This document shows, piece by piece, positions 6,817 through 12,754 of a stretch of 12,754 bases of DNA. Positions within the stretch are counted from its first letter, which is position 1; the number at the start of each line of letters is the position of its first letter. The stretch is from assembly GCA_036268375.1 (NCBI GenBank), contig DATAUH010000442.1:1-12754 (forward strand). Reading direction: 5' to 3'. The stretch is from PALSA-243 sp036268375 (GTDB lineage Bacteria > Acidobacteriota > Terriglobia > Bryobacterales > Bryobacteraceae). Below the pieces are notes generated by a model. That model saw only the letters and a list, made by a program, of their open reading frames with translations, was not told the origin of the DNA and ran no database searches. The position numbers and the translations under genes were made by a program.

Positions 6817-9099
6817 ATGACGCGGCGAAATTTCTTCCGCAAAGCTGCCACCGCCGCGGGCGCCGCGAGCCTGTCCAAGCTGCTGGCCGCCTCCGTTCAG
6901 CGCGCCGCCGGCATCGCGCCTGCGGCCAACAGCACGTATCTGGATGCCGAGCACGTCGTCATCCTGATGCAGGAAAACCGCTCCTTCGATCACTGCTTCG
7001 GGCGATTGCGCGGCGTGCGCGGCTTTCACGATCCTCGAGCCGTCCCGCTTCCCAACGGCCATCCCGTCTGGCTCCAAACCAACCGCGCCGGTGAAACCTA
7101 CGCGCCTTTCCGTCTCGATATCAAAAAATCGCGCGCCACCTGGCTCGGCTCGCTTCCGCACTCCTGGACCGATCAGACCGACGCCCGCAGTCACGGCAAC
7201 CACAACGGCTGGCTCGACGCCAAAGTCTCCGGCAAACACGAATACGCCCACATGCCGCTGACCATGGGCTATTACGATCGCGAGGACATCCCTTTCTATT
7301 ACGCGTTTGCCGACGCCTTCACCGTTTGCGACCAGCACTTCTGTTCGTCGCTCACCGGCACCACGCCCAACCGCCTTTACCTTTGGACCGGAACCGTGCG
7401 CCACAACGCTCAGGACACTCCTTGCGTGCGCAATTCCGAAGTCGATTACGGCGTTCCCGCCCACTGGAAAACGTTTCCCGAGCGCCTCGAAGACGCTGCC
7501 GTTTCCTGGAAGATCTATCAAAACGAACTCAGTGTCGACACCGGCCTCGACAAAGACCACGAGCCCTGGCTCGCCAACTTCACCGATAACCCCATCGAAT
7601 TCTTCGAGCAGTTCCATGTCAACGCCGCCGTCAATCGCGTTCCCAAACCCGAAGAACTGCCCGCGTCCGCGCGGGAGCTGCACCGCAAAGCCTTTACGAC
7701 GAACTCGACCGATTCGAACTACCGCGAAATCGAAACGCTCCGCTACCGCGACGGCCGCCGCATTCGCGAAATGTTTGCGCCCAAGGGCGACGTGCTCCAT
7801 CAATTCCGCGCCGACGTCCAAAACGGCGCGCTGCCCACAGTCTCCTGGCTGGTCGCGCCCGAAAATTTTTCAGACCATCCCGGCGCTCCCTGGTACGGCG
7901 CCTGGTATGTCGCCGAATCGCTCAACATCCTCACCAGCAATCCGGAGCTCTGGAAGAAGACAATTTTTATCCTCACCTACGACGAAAACGACGGCTACTT
8001 CGATCACGTCCCGCCCTTCGTCGCGCCGGACCCTCGCGACCCGCAGACCGGCAAGACTTCCGCATCCATCGACGCATCGGCCGATTTTCTACCCATTGAA
8101 CAGGACGCGACCCGCACCAAGCCCGGCCACGCGCGCGGCGGCCCGATCGGCTTGGGCTTTCGCGTGCCCATGATCATTGCCTCGCCCTGGAGCCGCGGCG
8201 GTTTCGTCTGCTCGCAAGTCTTCGATCACACTTCAGTTCTGCAACTGCTTGAAACGATCGCCAGCCGCCGCGCCGGCAAACCCATTCGCGAAGACAACAT
8301 CTCCCCGTGGCGCCGCGCCATCTGTGGCGACCTCAGCTCTGCATTCCATCCCGCCGATTCCGCTTTGCCCGATCAGTTAACTTACCCGTCGCAGCCCGAA
8401 CAACTCGCCGAAATCGACAAAGCGCGCTATCAGCCGCTGCCCACCGGCTACCGCAAACTGTCGCATTCCGATATCGCCGGAAGGACCTGGAAACTGGGTC
8501 AGGAGTCTGGCGTTCGCCCGTCCACTGCGCTCCCGTATAAGATTTACGTCACGGGAAAACTCTCGGCCGATCGTTCGCAATTCGAAATCACTCTCGAATC
8601 GAAAGCCTGCGGTGTTCCGTTTCACGCGTATTGCCGTGGCCTCTTCGGTCAGCAGCAGAAACTCCGCACACGCGCCTACGCCGTCGCTGCGGGCGAAAGC
8701 GTCGCCGGCGCGTGGGCTCTCGACGGCTTCGAATCTTCGGTCTACGATCTGCACATCCACGGTCCCAACGGCTTCTATCGCGCGTTCGCAGGAACTGCGT
8801 CCGACCCGCCCCTCGACCTTCACTGTGAATACGCCGAATCAACCGGAGATATCGAACTGCTCGCCTCCAATCAAGGCGACGCATGCGTCTTGCAACTTAC
8901 CGATAACGCGTACAGCGCCCGTCCGCAACTCATCTCGGTTGCCAAAAATGGGCAAGCGATCACGCGCCTCGATTTGAGCGGCAGTCATTCCTGGTACGAT
9001 TTCACCGTCCGCATCGTCGGCAACGAATCCTATTCGCGCCGCTTCTCTGGACGCGTCGAGACCGGCAAATCCGGTTTCAGCGACCCCGCTATGGCTTGA
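6817..9099 (+). CDS. Tat-exported phospholipase C, phosphocholine-specific type
   Basis: A 760-residue phosphoesterase-superfamily lipase that would split phosphatidylcholine or sphingomyelin-like lipids into diacylglycerol/ceramide and a phospho-headgroup. The N-terminus has a twin-arginine signal (TRRNFFRK at 2-9, then an Ala-rich hydrophobic stretch), so it is exported folded. The catalytic domain covers about 42-510: VVILMQENRSFDHCFG with metal ligands Glu53-Asn54, HSWTDQTDARSHGNHNGW (115-132), the DQHFCSSLTGTTPNRLYLW stretch holding the candidate Thr nucleophile (about 180-183), and LTYDENDGYFDHVPP with Asp389-Glu390. Residues about 565-745 look like the paired C-terminal beta domains of Pseudomonas PlcH/PlcN enzymes. 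The start is 21 bases after the preceding stop, with no evident ribosome binding site. Acid phosphatase AcpA is a relative, but length and motifs favour phospholipase C. Real headgroup specificity is not determined by sequence. Confidence 0.94.
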   Translation: MTRRNFFRKAATAAGAASLSKLLAASVQRAAGIAPAANSTYLDAEHVVILMQENRSFDHCFGRLRGVRGFHDPRAVPLPNGHPVWLQTNRAGETYAPFRLDIKKSRATWLGSLPHSWTDQTDARSHGNHNGWLDAKVSGKHEYAHMPLTMGYYDREDIPFYYAFADAFTVCDQHFCSSLTGTTPNRLYLWTGTVRHNAQDTPCVRNSEVDYGVPAHWKTFPERLEDAAVSWKIYQNELSVDTGLDKDHEPWLANFTDNPIEFFEQFHVNAAVNRVPKPEELPASARELHRKAFTTNSTDSNYREIETLRYRDGRRIREMFAPKGDVLHQFRADVQNGALPTVSWLVAPENFSDHPGAPWYGAWYVAESLNILTSNPELWKKTIFILTYDENDGYFDHVPPFVAPDPRDPQTGKTSASIDASADFLPIEQDATRTKPGHARGGPIGLGFRVPMIIASPWSRGGFVCSQVFDHTSVLQLLETIASRRAGKPIREDNISPWRRAICGDLSSAFHPADSALPDQLTYPSQPEQLAEIDKARYQPLPTGYRKLSHSDIAGRTWKLGQESGVRPSTALPYKIYVTGKLSADRSQFEITLESKACGVPFHAYCRGLFGQQQKLRTRAYAVAAGESVAGAWALDGFESSVYDLHIHGPNGFYRAFAGTASDPPLDLHCEYAESTGDIELLASNQGDACVLQLTDNAYSARPQLISVAKNGQAITRLDLSGSHSWYDFTVRIVGNESYSRRFSGRVETGKSGFSDPAMA

Positions 9100-9121
9100 T
9101 GCGTCACCCGCGTGTGGACCA

Positions 9122-9542
9122 CTAGAGGAGGCCGATAAATAGAATCTGCATCGGCGTTCGAATCCAAAGTGGCGTCGCGGGTCTGCCGCCCAGTGTGACG
9201 CCTGTGCGCGCCGCATTTATGTTCGCAACAAACATCGCGGCAAGCAGCAGGATCAGACAGATACCAGCCAGTCTCTGAAATTGGTGGAGCGCCAGCCCCA
9301 GTGCGCCGAGAAGTTCCAGAAAGCCGGTCACGTACACCGGTAGTAGAGGTTTCGGAAAAACCGGCGGAACCATCCGCGCCAGATCATGTTTCATGTTGTT
9401 GAAGTGGGCTGTGGCGGTGAAGACGAACATCACGCCCAGGCATAGCGCGCCGCATCGCGCCAGTAGTCCACGGCTGATAGGCCCGCAGCGCCGGCGACAC
9501 GAAGCCCAGCCACGAGACCAGCAACACAAGGAGCACTACCAT
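9122..9542 (-). pseudogene. DoxX-family membrane protein with frameshifted 5' end
   Basis: From about 9440 down to the TAG at 9122-9124 one frame encodes a DoxX-like membrane protein: FVFTATAHF, KHDLARMVPPVFP, PLLPVYVTGFLELLGALGLAL, AGICLILLLAAMFVANINAA and PATPLWIRTPMQILFIGLL, with three to four hydrophobic helices. Further upstream that frame turns into a Cys/Arg/Trp-rich stretch with no natural start. Another frame, from the ATG at 9540-9542, supplies what looks like the missing first helix (MVVLLVLLVSWLGFVSPALR), and the third frame has YWRDAARYA just before the junction. One or two small indels between about 9430 and 9490 would restore a continuous gene. It follows the aminotransferase gene by 57 bases on the same strand. 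DoxX proteins have been linked to thiosulfate oxidation or redox at the membrane, but most are uncharacterised. It may be a real pseudogene, a sequence error, or recoded. Confidence 0.7.
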
Positions 9543-9599
9543 AGCGAGATTCGCCGCCGCCTTTCGAAACCAGCGCGCCGTACAGCGCCGCCGTGGGGA

Positions 9600-10718
9600 T
9601 CAGGCCGCGTACATCTTCCAGAACGCCTCGCGGAACTTCGCCATCTCCGCATCGGTTCCAATCGTCACGCGCAGCATGTTGTCGAGCGGCGGAAACGGAC
9701 GCCCCGGCGCCACGCCCAGCTTCGGCAACCCGGTAATGAATTCGCGCGCATTGCGCCCGCAATCGATCATGATGAAATTCGCCTGCGTCGGAATGAACTT
9801 GACTTTGCGTTCCGTCAGCCAAGCCGTCAATTCACTCCGCGTGTGCGCCAGCGCCTTTTGCCGCGGCGGCACAATCGATTGCCGCGCCTCAAGCGCCGCC
9901 ACCACCCCGCGTGCGCTCACAATCGAAATCACGTTCATGCGCAGCGGCTGTAGTTTTTCAATGTACTCCGGCTTCGCCGCCGCAAAGCCCACGCGCATTC
10001 CGGCCATCCCGTAAATCTTCGAAAACGTGCGCGTCACAATCACGTCCTTACCCTGCCGCACGTACGGCAGCGCGCTCACCAGTTCCGGCGAATCGCCGAA
10101 GTGGATGTACGCCTCATCCAGCAGCAGCACCGTATTGCGCGGCAAATTGCTCACCAGCCAATCCACATCGCTCTTGGTTGTGAAGGCGCCTGTCGGATTG
10201 TTGGGGTTGCATAGGTAAATTACGCCGCCGCCCGCGCGGTCCGCTTCGGCCGCCAGCGCGTGGACGTCGGCCGTGTAGTCCTCACGCAGCTTTACCAGTT
10301 TCACCGCGTGTCCCAGCGCGCGCGCCGTGTCGATCGGCCCTTCATACGCGGGCGCCACGCTAATCAACGGCCGCGCGGGCGAAGTGAATGCGTCCACCGC
10401 AGTGTGCAGCACTTCGCTCGAGCCGCAGCCCGTAATAATTTGTTCCGGCTTCAGGTCCTCGCTCTTCGCAATCGCCTGATAAATGCCGCTGAATTCCTGA
10501 TAGTGATAGCGATTCGCTGTGGGCAGCACATCCCGCATCGCAGCCAGCGCGGGCTCAGGTACTCCCGCCGGGCTCTCGTTCGCGTTCAGCCACACCAGAT
10601 CGCCGGAGATGCCGGCGGTGTTGACGGCCGCTCGCTGCGCGTAAGCCATCTCGGGCAGCATGCCCGCGGACGCTGCGGCAGCGCCCAATCTCGCGGCGAA
10701 TCCTCTACGGGTGATCAC
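9600..10718 (-). CDS. HisC-like PLP-dependent aminotransferase with Tat signal peptide
   Basis: A fold-type I aminotransferase of the class I/II, histidinol-phosphate aminotransferase-like group. Family motifs are intact in 372 residues: LNANESP (44-50), GCGSSEVLH (97-105, phosphate-binding start), NPNNPTG (171-177), LLLDEAYIHF with Asp201 and Tyr204, RTFSKIYGMAGMRVGF with Schiff-base Lys234 and Arg242, and a C-terminal LRVTIGT with Arg350 for the carboxylate. Unusually, it starts with ITRRGFAARLGAAAASAGMLPEMAYA-like residues (2-27 region), a twin-arginine signal with a likely AYA cleavage site. The GTG start at 10716-10718 is forced by an in-frame TGA two codons upstream. Export would place a cofactor-loaded enzyme outside the cytoplasm, which does not fit histidine synthesis; the Tat-exported PLP protein PvdN of Pseudomonas is a precedent. 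The real substrate is unknown. It precedes the DoxX gene by 57 bases. Confidence 0.9.
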   Translation of the reverse strand: MITRRGFAARLGAAAASAGMLPEMAYAQRAAVNTAGISGDLVWLNANESPAGVPEPALAAMRDVLPTANRYHYQEFSGIYQAIAKSEDLKPEQIITGCGSSEVLHTAVDAFTSPARPLISVAPAYEGPIDTARALGHAVKLVKLREDYTADVHALAAEADRAGGGVIYLCNPNNPTGAFTTKSDVDWLVSNLPRNTVLLLDEAYIHFGDSPELVSALPYVRQGKDVIVTRTFSKIYGMAGMRVGFAAAKPEYIEKLQPLRMNVISIVSARGVVAALEARQSIVPPRQKALAHTRSELTAWLTERKVKFIPTQANFIMIDCGRNAREFITGLPKLGVAPGRPFPPLDNMLRVTIGTDAEMAKFREAFWKMYAA

Positions 10719-10770
10719 GCTTCATGATACCGCCGCATTCATCGAAACCCGTTCCGCTCGAAAGCGTCGA

Positions 10771-10788
10771 ATTACACTGAGATTACAC
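10771..10788. repeat. ATTACAC direct repeat upstream of the VWFA gene
   Basis: Two copies of ATTACAC (10771-10777 and 10782-10788) are separated by TGAG, so the period is 11 bp, one helical turn. They lie 7-24 bases before the ATG of the VWFA gene, within the 76-bp region shared with the divergent aminotransferase gene. Such spacing suits an operator bound on one face of DNA. There is no direct evidence of binding, and two 7-mers can arise by chance. Confidence 0.3.
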
Positions 10789-10794
10789 GTTCGC

Positions 10795-11733
10795 ATGCCC
10801 ACTCGACGCGACATTTTCAGCGCCGCCCTCGGGCTTTCCTCCTGGCGGCTGCTATGCGCGCAGGATGAAGCCGTCTTCACCACCAACGTCAAAGTCGTGA
10901 ACGTCCTTGCCACCGTCCGCGCCAAGAACGGCTCGCTCGTCAGCGATCTTTCGAAAGACGATTTCTCCCTCTCCGAAAACGGCCACCCGCAAAACATTCG
11001 CTACTTCGCGCGCGAAACCGATCTCCCGTTGACCCTTGGTCTCCTCATCGATACCAGCGGCAGTCAACGCCGCGTGCTCGACTCCGAACGGGGCGCAAGC
11101 GTACGCTTCCTTGACCAGGTCGTGCGCGACAAAACCGACAAAGTCTTCATCATGCAGTTCGACAGCGCCGTCGATATCAAGCAGCCGCTCACTTCGAAAG
11201 TCGGCCAGCTCGATGACGCGCTCGCTTATGTCGATACCGAAACCAAACGCCAGATTCAGTTGCAAAACGGCGGCGGCACCTTGCTCTATGACGCCGTTAA
11301 AAAGGCTTCCGATGATGTCATGAAGCCGCTCACCGGCCGCAAAGCCCTCATTCTCCTCACCGACGGAGTCGATTTAGGCAGTAATTGCAGCGTCGACGAC
11401 GCCATCGAGTCCGCGCAGCGCGCAGACACGCTCATCTACTCGATCCTTTATTCCGACCCCGGCGCCTACGGTCTTTTTGGTGGCGGCCACGACGGTAAAC
11501 GTGTACTCGAGCGCCTCTCCGGCGAAACCGGCGGCTCCTATTTCGAAGTGACGAAGAAGGAGCCCGTCGACAAAGCTTACGAAATCCTCCAGCAGGAGCT
11601 CCGCACGCAATACAACCTCGGCTATGTCTCCGATACGCCCGTCACTCTCTCCGAATTTCGCGCCATCCAACTCAACGTCGCTCACAAAGGCCTCACTGTG
11701 CAGGCCCGCAAACGCTATTGGGCGCAGCGCTAG
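10795..11733 (+). CDS. Exported VWFA-domain protein (acidobacterial VWFA-related family)
   Basis: A 312-residue protein whose body matches the family named for acidobacterial von Willebrand factor A-related proteins. The N-terminus has TRRDIFSAALGLSSW and ends near CAQ, a probable Tat-type signal (about 1-22). A short beta domain follows (about 26-72), with the family phrase VNVLATVRAKNGSLVSDLSKDDFSL. The VWFA domain (about 78-275) keeps a complete metal-ion-dependent adhesion site: DTSGS (86-90), the Thr in GGGTLLYDA (162) and LLTDGVD (Asp190). VWFA domains with an intact site usually bind protein ligands through a metal ion. The role of this family is unknown. The ATG at 10795 fits the signal peptide; no clear ribosome binding site is seen. 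The stop is 3 bp from the stop of the convergent metallophosphoesterase gene. Confidence 0.9.
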   Translation: MPTRRDIFSAALGLSSWRLLCAQDEAVFTTNVKVVNVLATVRAKNGSLVSDLSKDDFSLSENGHPQNIRYFARETDLPLTLGLLIDTSGSQRRVLDSERGASVRFLDQVVRDKTDKVFIMQFDSAVDIKQPLTSKVGQLDDALAYVDTETKRQIQLQNGGGTLLYDAVKKASDDVMKPLTGRKALILLTDGVDLGSNCSVDDAIESAQRADTLIYSILYSDPGAYGLFGGGHDGKRVLERLSGETGGSYFEVTKKEPVDKAYEILQQELRTQYNLGYVSDTPVTLSEFRAIQLNVAHKGLTVQARKRYWAQR

Positions 11734-11736
11734 ACG

Positions 11737-12615
11737 CTATTTGCCCGATGAAGCAGCCCCCGCCGGTTTGTTCATCAGCCCGTTCATACCCCAATCGGAA
11801 ATCTTCGAAACGCGACCTTCGCCGTGCGGCGCCGCAGCCTCTTTCACCTGCATCTCTACCTGATTTCCGCGCACCGTCACCAGTGTGTAGCCGAAAAACC
11901 ACCCGTCGTCATACGCGCCCGACAGCCGCAAGTGCCCTCCCGCGCTCGGCAGCGACAAGTACGTCACGCCGTCCAACTCCAGGTGCAGCATCTGGTGTAC
12001 ATGACCCGCAATCACGTATTGCACGCCATACTGCTTGGCCAATTTGTGCAGTGCGTAATCCGAATTCCGCATCGCGATGTTGATCAACCACGACGGGCGA
12101 TGCGAAACCATTATCTTCAGCGGCCGCCCCGCGTGCGCCTTCAGATCCGCCGCCCAAAACGCGAGGTCCTCCTTCGGCATCTCGTCAGAACGGCTGTTGT
12201 CGAGCACCGTGACGTGCAGTTGCGCGGAATCGAAGCTGTACCGCAGCGGGCGCTTCGTAAACCGCGTGTAAAGCTGCTCCGAAGCCGCCGACCACACATC
12301 GTGATTCCCCGCCGCCGTGTAGAACGGGAGCTTTGCATACGGCGTCAGAATCTTCAAAAACTCGCGCCATTGGCTCTCCGCCGCCGCGTCGTTCAATCCC
12401 TGAATCGAATCGCCCGTCGTGATCACAAATCTCGGATTCTCGCCCGCAATCTGCTTCCACAACTGCTCGTAAACGCCGGTCACGGCCTCGCCCGTACGAT
12501 CGCCCAGCAGCACAAAGCGGAACTCATCGGCCGCGCGCGCCGCGCCCGCGCCGGCCATCAGCAGCGCCACAGCCAACCCGATGCAATTCTTCAAGTGCCG
12601 CACAGTTAACATCAT
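11737..12615 (-). CDS. Secreted calcineurin-like metallophosphoesterase
   Basis: A 292-residue exported phosphoesterase. A Sec signal peptide occupies about 1-28 (hydrophobic GLAVALLMAGAGAARA). The metallophosphoesterase motifs follow in order: LLGDRTG (Asp39), TTGDSIQG (Asp69), AAGNHDVW (Asn104, His105, Asp106), VSHRP (His172) and IAGHVHQ (His205, His207). The first motif is D-R-T rather than the common D-x-H, so one usual metal ligand appears to be missing or supplied differently. The rest of the binuclear site looks complete. Substrates in this superfamily range from nucleotides and phosphodiesters to phosphoproteins, and none can be chosen here. Two consecutive ATG codons (12613-12615 and 12610-12612) are possible starts, and the choice barely matters. 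The C-terminal 30 residues are low-complexity, rich in Ala, Gly, Ser and Lys. Confidence 0.92.
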   Translation of the reverse strand: MMLTVRHLKNCIGLAVALLMAGAGAARAADEFRFVLLGDRTGEAVTGVYEQLWKQIAGENPRFVITTGDSIQGLNDAAAESQWREFLKILTPYAKLPFYTAAGNHDVWSAASEQLYTRFTKRPLRYSFDSAQLHVTVLDNSRSDEMPKEDLAFWAADLKAHAGRPLKIMVSHRPSWLINIAMRNSDYALHKLAKQYGVQYVIAGHVHQMLHLELDGVTYLSLPSAGGHLRLSGAYDDGWFFGYTLVTVRGNQVEMQVKEAAAPHGEGRVSKISDWGMNGLMNKPAGAASSGK

Positions 12616-12657
12616 TCTCGCAGCTATGATAGAGTCGCATAAATAGGAGGGGGATCG
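12616..12657. promoter_or_regulatory. Short divergent promoter region with symmetric -10-like element
   Basis: These 42 bp separate the metallophosphoesterase gene from the divergent last gene. The palindrome CTATGATAG (12624-12632) reads as TATGAT on the plus strand and TATCAT on the minus strand, both near the sigma-70 -10 consensus, so it could serve either gene. No well-placed -35 box is visible for either direction, so this is a suggestion only. Confidence 0.3.
12645..12650 (+). promoter_or_regulatory. Consensus Shine-Dalgarno site fixing a TTG start
   Basis: AGGAGG, followed by more G residues, is a perfect anti-16S match. It lies 7 bases before the TTG at 12658-12660 and 22 bases before the first in-frame ATG (12673). 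The spacing favours the TTG start for the last gene. Confidence 0.75.
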
Positions 12658-12754
12658 TTGTTTTGCCGGCCTATGTTATTGGTAGCGGCCGCCCTGTCAA
12701 TCGGCGGCGCCCTGGAAGCCCAAACCGCGAAGATCGATTTTGAACGGCAGATCC
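12658..12754 (+). CDS. N-terminus of an exported protein, probably a cytochrome-domain (PSCyt1-like) protein; 3' end outside the window
   Basis: Only 32 codons are present. From the TTG at 12658 the frame encodes MFCRP, then a hydrophobic stretch (MLLVAAALSIGGALEA) that looks like a signal peptide with cleavage near EAQ, and then KIDFERQI. That last phrase is how many planctomycete- and acidobacterium-type cytochrome c domains begin (IDF-[ENR]-x-x-I-x-P-I-L before the CxxCH-like site); such domains often precede DUF1549/DUF1553 domains in large exported proteins. The heme-binding motif would fall just beyond the window, so the assignment rests on a few residues. An ATG at 12673 in the same frame is a possible alternative start, but the Shine-Dalgarno spacing favours TTG. 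Confidence 0.5.
   Translation, partial: MFCRPMLLVAAALSIGGALEAQTAKIDFERQI

Noticed and set aside
6787..7821. A 344-codon minus-strand open frame opposite the phospholipase C gene
   Set aside because: Its Gly/Val/Ala-rich composition is typical of antisense translation here, and it overlaps the core catalytic region of a well-supported enzyme.

Overview
The window looks like chromosomal DNA from a GC-rich soil-type bacterium, most likely an acidobacterium of the Solibacter/Bryobacter kind. This is inferred from gene content: a von Willebrand factor A protein of the form described as 'VWFA-related Acidobacterial domain', a broken HAF-repeat reading frame, a GC-rich Tat-exported phospholipase C, and the first residues of what looks like a planctomycete/acidobacterial-type cytochrome-domain protein. 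No rRNA, tRNA, CRISPR array, insertion sequence or phage gene was seen.

Layout. (1) 1-454: 3' end of a serine carboxypeptidase (peptidase S10), then a start-less remnant of a HAF-repeat protein (about 456-840). (2) A minus-strand block, read right to left: an FHA-GAF-PP2C (SpoIIE/RsbU-like) phosphatase, a secreted protein of unknown function, and an exported PrxQ/BCP peroxiredoxin, closed by a strong intrinsic terminator at 939-974. (3) A plus-strand block that diverges from it: gamma-glutamyltransferase, a sugar phosphate isomerase/epimerase-like TIM barrel 7 bases downstream, then a Tat-exported phosphocholine-type phospholipase C. (4) A minus-strand pair meeting it tail to tail: a Tat-signal-bearing HisC-like aminotransferase followed by a DoxX-type membrane protein whose 5' end is frameshifted. 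(5) A plus-strand VWFA protein, tail to tail (3 bp apart) with a minus-strand secreted metallophosphoesterase. (6) The first 97 bases of a plus-strand exported protein running off the window.

How the genes fit together. Most products appear to be exported: carboxypeptidase, peroxiredoxin, the unknown secreted protein, gamma-glutamyltransferase, phospholipase C, aminotransferase, VWFA protein, metallophosphoesterase and the partial last gene. Only the phosphatase and the TIM-barrel enzyme look cytoplasmic. Peptide, glutathione, phospholipid and phosphoester breakdown in the periplasm is a reasonable shared theme, but the frequent strand switches argue against one coordinated pathway.

I did not find a convincing new multi-gene system. 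The items most worth a second look are the Tat-signal aminotransferase, the cysteine arrangement of the exported PrxQ, the frameshifted DoxX gene, the HAF-repeat remnant and the unannotated secreted protein.
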